Assembly (NCBI GenBank): GCA_013694685.1
Contig: JACDBY010000253.1
Coordinates: forward strand, 1 to 5,859
Origin: Actinomycetota bacterium
GTDB taxonomy: Bacteria; Actinomycetota; Thermoleophilia; Gaiellales; Gaiellaceae
Direction of reading: 5' to 3'
Length of the DNA: 5,859 bases
Shown piece by piece: positions 1-5,631 of this stretch (its first letter is position 1; the number at the start of each line of letters is the position of its first letter). A program made the translations under genes and the position numbers. Below the pieces are notes generated by a model that worked only from the letters and a program-made list of their open reading frames with translations, searched no databases and was not told where the DNA came from.

Positions 1-291
1 ATGCAGGCTCGGTCTCCCGCGCCGCTCGTCGTCGTCGTCGAGGGCCGGCAGGTCGTCGTGGACGAGCGAGAACGTGTGGACGAGCTCGACGGCGAGCGCC
101 GACGGGAGCGCATCCTCGACCCGACCGCCGGCGGCCTCGGCCGTCGCGAGACAGATGACCGGCCGGATCCGCTTGCCGCCACCGTCGAGGGCGTAGCGGA
201 GTGGCGCCTCGAGACCGCCCAACGACGGGTGGAAGTCGAGCTCCGCGAGCGCGACCTCGACTGTCTCGCGGAGCTCGTCAGGCGCCCGCAT
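1..291 (-). CDS. ispA: Polyprenyl (probably farnesyl) diphosphate synthase, N-terminal part
   Basis: This is the first 97 codons of a trans-isoprenyl diphosphate synthase; the rest lies beyond the left edge. The family condenses isopentenyl diphosphate with allylic diphosphates in the cytoplasm to make C15-C20 prenyl chains. Visible motifs are GGKRIRP (residues 38-44), which binds the diphosphate of IPP, and the first aspartate-rich motif [11 protein letters not shown] (78-88), followed by RRGRP. The two-residue insertion in DDxxxxD and an aromatic residue (F74) five positions before the first Asp match bacterial type II farnesyl diphosphate synthases, but chain length cannot be fixed from this fragment. 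The ATG at 291 places GGKRIRP at the usual distance from the N-terminus. It lies inside the end of the upstream gene (14-base overlap) with no clear ribosome-binding site, so translational coupling is likely. The second aspartate motif is not in the window. Confidence 0.92.
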   Translation of the reverse strand, partial: MRAPDELRETVEVALAELDFHPSLGGLEAPLRYALDGGGKRIRPVICLATAEAAGGRVEDALPSALAVELVHTFSLVHDDLPALDDDDERRGRPSLH

Positions 292-481
292 CGGCGGCTT
301 GGCGGGCGCGTTGCACCTCGGCTTCGATCTCCTTCGCGAGCTCGGCGATCTCGGTAAGGCTCGAGATCGCCTCATCGATGTCCCCACCCGCCTCGGCGCC
401 CGCTTCGAGGGTCGCCAAGCGGTTCTTCAGGCGTTCGAGGAGCTCCTCGGCGCGCTGCAGGGCGCCGTCGGACGTGCTCAC
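278..481 (-). CDS. Short coiled-coil protein, XseB-like (putative exonuclease VII small subunit)
   Basis: A 67-residue, highly charged, almost entirely helical protein with heptad-like leucine/alanine spacing at residues 7-25 and 36-62. Its length and its place between nusB and ispA match XseB, the small subunit of exodeoxyribonuclease VII, which multiply coats the XseA catalytic subunit. The pattern of a first helix, an LEAG turn (25-28), then a second helix starting IDEAISSL (35-42) loosely mirrors the XseB LExG...LEESL region. The usual XseB residues after that (LYExG, a later Cys) are not recognisable and no xseA is in the window, so the identity is tentative. The start is GTG at 481, giving a GTGA overlap with the nusB stop, and GGAG at 490-493 lies 8 bases upstream. 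This is one of the few convincing ribosome-binding sites here. It could equally be an unrelated coiled-coil protein that took over this slot. Confidence 0.6.
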   Translation of the reverse strand: MSTSDGALQRAEELLERLKNRLATLEAGAEAGGDIDEAISSLTEIAELAKEIEAEVQRARQAADAGA

Positions 482-882
482 AGTGCGTTCTCCGCCGTGC
501 GTCGGGCATGCCCGAGGATCCCGTTGACGAGCCGGGCGGCGTCCTCGGTCGCGTAGCGCTTCGCGAGTAGGACGGCCTCGTTGATCGCGACCTCCGCGGG
601 CACCGTCTCCTCCTCGAGCTCGTACACGCCGACGCGCAGGATATTGCGTTCGAGCGCGCCGAGGCGGTTTGCCGGCCAGTCGCAGGAGTAGGCGGTGATG
701 CGCTCGTCGAGCGTCTCGGCTCTCGCGGCCACGGCCTCGGCGAGCTCGGCGGCGAACGCGTCCGGCTCGCCCTCGAAGAGAGAGGCGATCGGCTGACCGG
801 TGAGATCCCACTGGTAGAGGAGGAAGAGCGCCTGTCGCCTCGCCTGCCGGCGCCCCACCGTGCCCGTCTTCTCGCGGCTCAT
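478..882 (-). CDS. nusB: Transcription antitermination factor NusB
   Basis: A 134-residue all-helical RNA-binding protein that, with NusE (ribosomal protein S10), binds boxA of rRNA leaders and supports antitermination. Family signatures are clear: a basic N-terminal segment GRRQARRQALFLLYQWD (10-26), then a W-x(3)-RL-x(3)-ER-x-ILR block (69-83), YEL (87-89), VPAEVAINEAV (94-104), LAKRYA (106-111) and VNGILG (119-124). The length is normal for NusB. The start chosen is ATG at 882, but that codon lies inside the 3' arm of a perfect 12-base palindrome and has no Shine-Dalgarno. A GTG at 858 (codon 9), preceded by GAGAAG about 9 bases upstream, would still leave the conserved RRQARR segment intact and is a serious alternative. 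The frame stays open back to about 1101, but the extra residues do not look like NusB. The gene overlaps the next one by four bases. No promoter is evident in the 145-base gap upstream. Confidence 0.93.
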   Translation of the reverse strand: MSREKTGTVGRRQARRQALFLLYQWDLTGQPIASLFEGEPDAFAAELAEAVAARAETLDERITAYSCDWPANRLGALERNILRVGVYELEEETVPAEVAINEAVLLAKRYATEDAARLVNGILGHARRTAENAL

Positions 883-902
883 GGGCCAGTTGGCCCATGA
901 GC
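877..902. repeat. Perfect 12-base inverted repeat covering the nusB start codon
   Basis: Positions 877-888 (gctcatgggcca) and 891-902 are exact reverse complements around a 2-base centre. In minus-strand RNA this folds as an 11-bp GC-rich stem with an AACU loop, and the predicted nusB AUG (882-880) sits in the 3' arm. A second AUG, in another frame, lies in the 5' arm (898-896). It could be a protein operator or an RNA hairpin that limits nusB initiation. There is no following U-run on either strand, so a classical terminator is not supported. Confidence 0.75.
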
Positions 903-912
903 GGGGAGGGGT

Positions 913-936
913 GTGGGGAACCGGGAGGTTCTCCAC
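913..936. repeat. Inverted repeat in the accC-nusB gap
   Basis: Positions 913-922 and 927-936 form 10-base arms around a 4-base loop, with a single mismatch (917/932). The minus-strand transcript would read GUGGAGAACC-UCCC-GGUUCCCCAC. It lies only 10 bases from the palindrome at the nusB start and belongs to a cluster of hairpins filling this gap. No T-run follows. Confidence 0.55.
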
Positions 937-975
937 GCTCTCGAGAAGACGAGGGCTCGTGGGGGGAACATGGTT

Positions 976-1005
976 TCCCGTGGAGAGACGAAGTCTCTCC
1001 CGGGA
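976..1005. repeat. Strong 13-bp hairpin just downstream of accC
   Basis: The left arm 976-989 pairs with the right arm 993-1005 over 13 base pairs around a 3-base loop, with one unpaired base (t981). The minus-strand RNA stem begins about 23 bases after the accC stop codon. No U-tract follows, so it would be at most an I-shaped (tail-less) terminator of the sort proposed for actinobacteria. It could also be an RNA processing or stability hairpin, or part of a dispersed palindromic repeat. Its 976-979 bases can alternatively pair with 964-968 (GGGAA/TTCCC), so two mutually exclusive folds are possible. Confidence 0.6.
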
Positions 1006-1027
1006 GGGAGCCAAAGGCGAGCGACGG

Positions 1028-2386
1028 TCATGACGGTTGTAGCGAGGGGAGGTGCGCCGCCATCTCCTCAAGGTAGCCGGTCGAGTACGAGCCGGACGCA
1101 AACCCCGGCGACCGCAGGACGTCGAGCGCGAGCTGCCGCGTCGTCGGAATGCCGTCGAGCTCCGTCTCTTCGAGTGCGCGCACGGCGCGCGCGATCGCCG
1201 CCGGACGGTCGTCGTCGTGGACGACGACCTTGGCGATCAGCGAGTCGTAGTACGGCGGGATTACGCTGCCCTCCTCGATGGCGGTGTCGACGCGCACACC
1301 GGGCCCGAGGGGTGGGCGGAACCGACGGACGACCCCTGGTGCGGGCGCGAAGCCGCGGCTCGGATCCTCCGCGTTCAGGCGGATCTCGATCGCGTGACCA
1401 CGGCGCGGTGCCCGTCCCGTCGCGGAGAGTCCCTCGCCCGCGGCGATGCGCAGCTGCTCGCGCACGATGTCGATTCCGGTCACGAGCTCGGAGACGGGAT
1501 GCTCGACCTGCAGCCGGCAGTTCACCTCGATGAAGTACGGCTCCCCCTCCGGCCCGAGCAGGAACTCGAACGTTCCGGCGCCCCGGTAGCCGACCGCCAC
1601 GCAGGCTCGCTCGACCGCCGACTCCATCTCCTCACGCGTCTCGGCCGAAAGTGCCGCGGACGGTGACTCCTCGATGAGCTTCTGGTGGCGGCGCTGGATG
1701 GAGCACTCGCGCTCGCCGAGCGTCAAGACGCCGCCCTGTTCGTCGCAGAGCACCTGGATCTCGACATGGCGCGCCGGCGAGACGACCTTCTCGAGGTAGA
1801 GCGAGCCGTCGCCGAACGCCGCCACCGCCTCGGCCGACGCGGCGCCGTAGGCATCCTCGAGCTCGTCGGGCTCCCTGACGAGCCGCATCCCCTTGCCTCC
1901 GCCGCCCGCCGTCGCCTTGAGGAGAACGGGGAATCCGATCGTCTCGGCCGCATCCTCGATCTCGGCCAGCGAGGCAGCGCCACCTGTGCCCGCGATGAGT
2001 GGCACACCCGCGGCACGGAGCTCCTGCTTTGCCTGGGCCTTGTCACCGAGACGCTCCATCACCTCGGGTGTCGGTCCGACGAACACGAGGTCGTTCTCGG
2101 CACACGCCCGCGCGAAGGCGGGGTTCTCCGCCAGGAAGCCGTATCCGGGATGGACTGCCTCGCAGCCCGTCGTCTCGGCGGCGGCGATGACGTTCGGGAT
2201 CCGGAGATAGCTCTCGGCGGCTGGGGGTGGCCCGATCCGGATCGCCCGATCGGCGAGCCGGACGTGGAGCGCGTCGGCGTCTGCGGTCGAGTAGACCGCC
2301 ACCGCCTCGGACCCGAGCTCGTGGAGCGCCCGGATCACACGGACCGCGATCTCGCCCCGGTTGGCGACGAGGACTCGTGTGAACAC
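1028..2386 (-). CDS. accC: Biotin carboxylase subunit (AccC) of an acyl-CoA carboxylase
   Basis: This 452-residue protein matches the usual length of AccC, which uses ATP and bicarbonate to carboxylate biotin on its carrier protein. The N-terminal domain starts TRVLVANRGEIAVRVIRA (3-20) and includes HPGYGFLAEN (79-88). The ATP-grasp part has K116, K157, the glycine loop GGGGKGM (161-167), HVEIQVL (207-213), and ERECSIQRRHQK (225-236), which carries the equivalents of E. coli Cys230 and Lys238. E274, E287 and N289 are metal/ATP ligand equivalents, R291-Q293-V294-E295 form the bicarbonate/base cluster, and R336 in EIRLNAED is present. All catalytic residues I could check are intact, so it should be active. 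One small oddity is Cys290, where most AccCs have Thr in the EMNTR motif. The start is GTG at 2386, only five bases after the stop of the upstream carrier gene and with no good Shine-Dalgarno, so coupled translation is likely. AccC alone does not tell whether the enzyme acts on acetyl-, propionyl-CoA or pyruvate. Confidence 0.96.
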   Translation of the reverse strand: MFTRVLVANRGEIAVRVIRALHELGSEAVAVYSTADADALHVRLADRAIRIGPPPAAESYLRIPNVIAAAETTGCEAVHPGYGFLAENPAFARACAENDLVFVGPTPEVMERLGDKAQAKQELRAAGVPLIAGTGGAASLAEIEDAAETIGFPVLLKATAGGGGKGMRLVREPDELEDAYGAASAEAVAAFGDGSLYLEKVVSPARHVEIQVLCDEQGGVLTLGERECSIQRRHQKLIEESPSAALSAETREEMESAVERACVAVGYRGAGTFEFLLGPEGEPYFIEVNCRLQVEHPVSELVTGIDIVREQLRIAAGEGLSATGRAPRRGHAIEIRLNAEDPSRGFAPAPGVVRRFRPPLGPGVRVDTAIEEGSVIPPYYDSLIAKVVVHDDDRPAAIARAVRALEETELDGIPTTRQLALDVLRSPGFASGSYSTGYLEEMAAHLPSLQPS

Positions 2387-2391
2387 TGGAT

Positions 2392-4200
2392 CTAGACCGC
2401 CGGGGGGGCGCCGATCGGATCGAGCTCGAAGAGCAACGTGCCGAACTCCACCGCCTGCGCGTTGTCGACGTGGATCGCCCGGATCCGGCCGTCCGTCTCT
2501 GCCTTCAGCTCGTTGAACAGCTTCATCGCCTCGAGCACGCAGAGCGTCTGTCCGGCGCTGACAACGTCCCCGAGCTCGACGTACGGCGGGGCGCCGGGTT
2601 GCGAGGCGCGGTAGAAGACGCCGACCATCGGAGATTCGACGCGAACCGTCCCGAGCGTGACGGCCGGCCCGGCGACCGCCTCGTAGTCGGCGGCGATCGG
2701 CTCGCCGGCGATGGTCAGCGGCACCGCGCTGGGCTCGTCCGCGCGACGCACCGACACGCGCATGCCCTCGTCCTCGATCTCGATCTCCCCGACGCCGGAC
2801 TCCTGCACGATCTTCACGAGCTCGCGGATCCGCTCGGCGCGCTGCGCGTCGACGTCACCGACGAGGAGCGATGCCTCGCGTGAGTGGCGCTTCCGGATCG
2901 TCTGCAGAAGCGTCTCCGCCTCGTCGCCGAACATCGCGAGCAGCACGAGATCCTCCTCGGAGGATGCGAGCCCGTCCGCGGCCTCGCGGACGTCCTCGGC
3001 GCTCGGTGGATCCTCGTCGATCGACCGAACGTCGCCGGCGAGCAGCTCGACGGCCCTCCGCACGGACGGCTCGATCGGCGCCGGCGGGACGCCGTAGGCA
3101 CCAGTCACGAGCTGGCGAAACTCGTCGAGCACCGTCCCGTACCGCCGGGCGGAGAGGACGTTGAGGAGCGCCTGCGAGCCGAGGATCTGCCCGATCGGCG
3201 CCGCGAGCGGCGGCCAGCCCGACTCCTCACGGATCCGGACGACCTCGTTCAGCGTGTCGAGCAGCCTGTCGGCTGCGGCGTGTGCGCGGAGATGGACGTC
3301 GAGCGCGGCGACGAGCCCGGCGGGCAGGTCGAACTCGGCCGCGCGGACGGCGATCCGGGGCGCGAGCGGTGCGAGCGGCTCGTCGCCGATGTGCTCGTCG
3401 ACCACGTCCGAGGCCTCCCAGAGCCGTGCGACGTCGACCCCGGTGTCGCGACCGAGGCCGTGGAGCGCTTCGGCGAGGGACTCGCCCGAGATCCGGTGGA
3501 GTGCGAGCGCGAGCGGGTAGACGGCGGTCGCGATGACATCGGCGCCGACCCGCGTCGCGACGAGCGCGTTCGCGAGCGCCGTGCCACCCGCCGCCTGGAC
3601 GTAGAGCCCGACCGGGAGGCCGCTCGCCTCGCCGAGTCGGACGACGAGATCCTGGGTGACGTGCGGAAGGAGCGCTCCGGTCGGGTCGTTCAGGAGGACG
3701 CGCGTGGCGCCGAGGTCGCCGAGCCGTCCGGCCTGCTCGACGAGCGCGTCGGCCTCGTCGGTCCTGCCCGGGCTGTAGACGAGACCGACGTGGAGCTCAC
3801 GCCCCGCACCGACGATCGCCTCGCCCGCCTCGCGAAGGTTCGAAACGTCGTTCAGCGGATCGTGGAGCCGGAAGACGTGGATCCCGTTCTCGGCTGCGCA
3901 CGAGACGAACCGGCGCACGATGTCCGGCGAGACGGGCTTCGAGCCGACGAGGAACCGCCCCCGTAGAGCAATCCCGAGCGGTGTCGTCGTCCGCGCGTCG
4001 ATCGCGCGGATCCGCTCCCACGGGCTCTCGACCCCGCGCCGGACGGCAGCGTCGAAGACCCCGCCACCCGAGACCTCGAGGCACCCGAACCCGGCTTTGT
4101 CGAGCACCTCCGCGATCCGGAGCACCTCCCCGGTCGGCACGACTCCGGCGAGCGGCTCCTGCGAGAGCAGCCGGATCGTCGTGTCGTAGAGCTGCGGCAC
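2392..4200 (-). CDS. Fusion of an OadA/PycB-like carboxyltransferase domain (apparently inactive) to an AccB biotin carboxyl carrier
   Basis: About 602 residues in three parts. Residues 3-260 are an HMGL/OadA-type TIM barrel (YDTTIR at 5-10, LEVSGGGVFD at 41-50, FRLHDPLNDVSNL at 110-122). Residues 285-440 are a PYC_OADA region (GWPPLAAPIGQILGSQ at 328-343, then YGVPPAPI). Residues 456-596 are a whole AccB: the N-terminal ERIRELVKIVQESG helix, a flexible linker, then a biotinyl domain with the AccB-specific thumb (529-544) and EAMK, K560 being the biotin site. OadA and PycB also end in a biotinyl domain, but not one of AccB type. By eye alignment the barrel's metal ligands are replaced: Asp of RDGxQ by L11, carbamylated Lys by N171, the two His by Y200 and Q202, and the catalytic Thr by A334; Q14 and R80 are kept. 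I infer a working carrier with a dead carboxyltransferase. It should serve the adjacent AccC. The start is uncertain: GTG 4200 is preferred (a -10-like TAAAAT lies 8 bases upstream, and the OadA N-terminus fits); GTG 4230 adds ten residues. Confidence 0.9.
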   Translation of the reverse strand: MPQLYDTTIRLLSQEPLAGVVPTGEVLRIAEVLDKAGFGCLEVSGGGVFDAAVRRGVESPWERIRAIDARTTTPLGIALRGRFLVGSKPVSPDIVRRFVSCAAENGIHVFRLHDPLNDVSNLREAGEAIVGAGRELHVGLVYSPGRTDEADALVEQAGRLGDLGATRVLLNDPTGALLPHVTQDLVVRLGEASGLPVGLYVQAAGGTALANALVATRVGADVIATAVYPLALALHRISGESLAEALHGLGRDTGVDVARLWEASDVVDEHIGDEPLAPLAPRIAVRAAEFDLPAGLVAALDVHLRAHAAADRLLDTLNEVVRIREESGWPPLAAPIGQILGSQALLNVLSARRYGTVLDEFRQLVTGAYGVPPAPIEPSVRRAVELLAGDVRSIDEDPPSAEDVREAADGLASSEEDLVLLAMFGDEAETLLQTIRKRHSREASLLVGDVDAQRAERIRELVKIVQESGVGEIEIEDEGMRVSVRRADEPSAVPLTIAGEPIAADYEAVAGPAVTLGTVRVESPMVGVFYRASQPGAPPYVELGDVVSAGQTLCVLEAMKLFNELKAETDGRIRAIHVDNAQAVEFGTLLFELDPIGAPPAV

Positions 4201-4208
4201 GGGGCCGG

Positions 4209-4214
4209 ATTTTA
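4209..4214 (-). promoter_or_regulatory. Possible -10 element (TAAAAT) for the accB-like/accC unit
   Basis: On the minus strand TAAAAT ends 8 bases before the GTG at 4200, which is the spacing expected for a leaderless transcript beginning at or near that codon. It is one of very few A/T runs in the neighbourhood. No convincing -35 hexamer is seen 16-18 bases further upstream, as is common in actinobacterial promoters. If real, it rules out the GTG at 4230 as the main start, because that codon would lie upstream of the transcription start. Confidence 0.35.
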
Positions 4215-4251
4215 GCGCGGAACGGGACACGGACTGGGGCGTGATCCGGGC

Positions 4252-4971
4252 GTGGCTTCAGCCGCGCCCTCGCGGTCGGGGATTACGATCGAGCGATTGT
4301 CCGGTGGAGCCCGGTACGACGAGCACGTCGCCTGGTACGAGGCCTTCAAGCCCGTCCTGGACGATGTCGAGCTGCGCTGCCTCCGAGACCTGCTCGGCGA
4401 AGGCAGCGGCCGGTGCCTCGACCTCGGGTGCGGCACGGGTGTCGCGATCCCGGAGCTCCGTCGGCTCGGGTGGGAGGTTGTCGGTGTCGACGTGTCCGAG
4501 GCGATGCTCACCCGAGCGGCGATGCGTGGGGCGGAGCTCGTTCAGGCGCCCGGCGAGTCGCTCCCCTTTCAGGACACGAGCTTCGATGCCGTCGTCTCCC
4601 TGTGGACGCACACCGACGTCGACCACTTTCCGGCCGTCATGCGTGAGGCGGCGCGGGTTCTCCGTCCCTCGTCGCCGCTCGTCTATGTCGGTGCCCACCC
4701 GTGCTTTGTCGGACCGCACTCGAGGTTCATCCACGGCGAGGGCACGCCGGTGCTTCATCCCGGATATGCCCAGATGGAGCGATACTTCGGCGGTCCGGCG
4801 GTCGGGCCCGACGGCCTGCGGGCCAGAATCGGCCAGACGCACCTGCCGCTCGGCGCGTTCTTGCACGCCTTTCTCGACGCGGGCCTGGAGCTCGAGGCGA
4901 TCGAGGAGCTGAGTCTCGACGAACCCGAGCGGCTCTTTCCGTATCGCGTGGCGCTTCGGTTCCGGCGCTGA
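4252..4971 (+). CDS. Class I SAM-dependent methyltransferase (Methyltransf_11 type)
   Basis: A 239-residue soluble Rossmann-fold methyltransferase of unknown substrate. Motif I is LDLGCGTG (56-63), the SAM-binding acidic residue is D80 in GVDVSEAML, and motif III/IV is PGESLPFQDTSFDAVVSL (100-117), followed by the REAARVLRP helix (131-139) and a C-terminal half containing HPCFVGPHSRF (149-159). The order and spacing match small-molecule or general class I methyltransferases, not rRNA or DNA enzymes, but nothing in the sequence names a substrate. It is the only plus-strand gene between efp and the carboxylase unit and is transcribed divergently from the latter, with just 51 bases between starts. 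The GTG at 4252 is the first start after the upstream stop; it lacks a clear ribosome-binding site, and TTG at 4297 is a weaker alternative that would begin just before the conserved SGGARYDEHVAWYE segment. Confidence 0.88.
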   Translation: MASAAPSRSGITIERLSGGARYDEHVAWYEAFKPVLDDVELRCLRDLLGEGSGRCLDLGCGTGVAIPELRRLGWEVVGVDVSEAMLTRAAMRGAELVQAPGESLPFQDTSFDAVVSLWTHTDVDHFPAVMREAARVLRPSSPLVYVGAHPCFVGPHSRFIHGEGTPVLHPGYAQMERYFGGPAVGPDGLRARIGQTHLPLGAFLHAFLDAGLELEAIEELSLDEPERLFPYRVALRFRR

Positions 4972-5040
4972 CCCCTGGGACTGGCTCCCCGCAGGTGTCT
5001 GCCCCTGCGTGCCACGACAACGCCTATGGAAGCTCCCGGA
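4972..5040. other. Convergent intergenic gap with small hairpins
   Basis: This gap separates the convergent ends of the methyltransferase and efp. It contains two short inverted repeats: 4977-4980 with 4986-4989 (GGGA/TCCC, 5-base loop), and 4990-4995 with 5004-5009 (CGCAGG/CCTGCG, 8-base loop). Neither is followed by a T-run on either strand, so a bidirectional terminator is only a weak possibility. I see no RNA gene or open reading frame of note. Confidence 0.3.
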
Positions 5041-5607
5041 CTACGCGCGACTGATGTAGCGCGCCTCGCGGGGATCGACCTTGATCTTCTCCCCGGCATT
5101 CACGAAGAGCGGCACCTGGACGACGGCGCCCGTCTCGAGCGTCGCCGGCTTCGTCACGTTCGAGACCGTGTCGCCGCGGACGCCCGGCTCGGTCTCCGCG
5201 ACGGCGAGCTCCACCGAGCTGGGGAGCTGCAGTCCGGACGGCTTGCCGTTCACCTGGAGGATCTGCACGGTCGAGGAGGGGAGCATGTAGGCGAGCTCCG
5301 CCTCGATCGAGCCTCGCGGGAGACCGAACTGCTCGTAGGTCTCCTCGTCCATGAAGTGCGCCTCGCTGCCGTCGTCGTAGAGGAACTGGACGTTCTTCAC
5401 CTCGGTGTGGACGCGCGGGAACTTCTCGCCCGCGCGGAACGTGTCGTCGACGACCGAGCCGCTGTCGAGGTTCTTGAGCTTCGTGCGGACGAACGCGCCG
5501 CCCTTGCCCGGTTTCACGTGCTGGAACTCGACGATGCGCCAGACCGCGCCGCGGTGCTCGATGTGCATTCCATTCCGGAACTGATTGGTGGAGACGATGT
5601 CCGCCAT
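5041..5607 (-). CDS. efp: Translation elongation factor EF-P
   Basis: A 188-residue protein with the full three-domain EF-P layout. EF-P binds between the ribosomal P and E sites and relieves stalling at consecutive prolines. The N-terminal KOW-like domain begins STNQFRNGMHIEHRGAVWRI (6-25) and carries the tip loop VKPGKGGAFVRTKL (31-44), with K35 at the position that is modified or functional in other EF-Ps. The middle OB domain includes FLYDDGSEAHFMDEETYEQ (75-93), and the C-terminal OB domain has LQLPSSVELAVAETEPGVRGDT (127-148) and VPLFVNAGEKIKVDPREARYISR (165-187). No modification gene is nearby. The ATG at 5607 gives the standard N-terminus, although the frame is open further upstream. 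A TACTCT hexamer at 5619-5624 (minus strand) is 11 bases before the ATG and could be a -10 giving a very short leader, but no -35 is evident and I do not rate it highly. Confidence 0.97.
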   Translation of the reverse strand: MADIVSTNQFRNGMHIEHRGAVWRIVEFQHVKPGKGGAFVRTKLKNLDSGSVVDDTFRAGEKFPRVHTEVKNVQFLYDDGSEAHFMDEETYEQFGLPRGSIEAELAYMLPSSTVQILQVNGKPSGLQLPSSVELAVAETEPGVRGDTVSNVTKPATLETGAVVQVPLFVNAGEKIKVDPREARYISRA

Positions 5608-5631
5608 CGGCGTCCGGCAGAGTACCCGGCG

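Noticed and set aside
976..1005. Classical rho-independent terminator of accC
   Set aside because: The stem is strong, but the following minus-strand bases are ACC...CCCC with no U-run.
883..1101. N-terminal extension of nusB to 1101
   Set aside because: The extra residues are low-complexity, overlap the end of accC and the palindrome cluster, and do not resemble NusB.
1685..2395. 236-codon open frame on the plus strand opposite accC
   Set aside because: Same cause: shadow of the conserved accC reading frame, no family features.
2884..3966. 360-codon open frame on the plus strand opposite the carrier gene
   Set aside because: It is Arg/Asp/Glu-rich with no recognisable motif and exactly antisense to well-conserved protein; long antisense frames are expected with this codon bias.
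2392..4200. Simple annotation as pyruvate carboxylase subunit B or oxaloacetate decarboxylase alpha with accC as subunit A
   Set aside because: Domain order fits, but the metal ligands and catalytic Thr appear to be gone and the biotinyl part is AccB type with a thumb, so pyruvate carboxylation is not supported.
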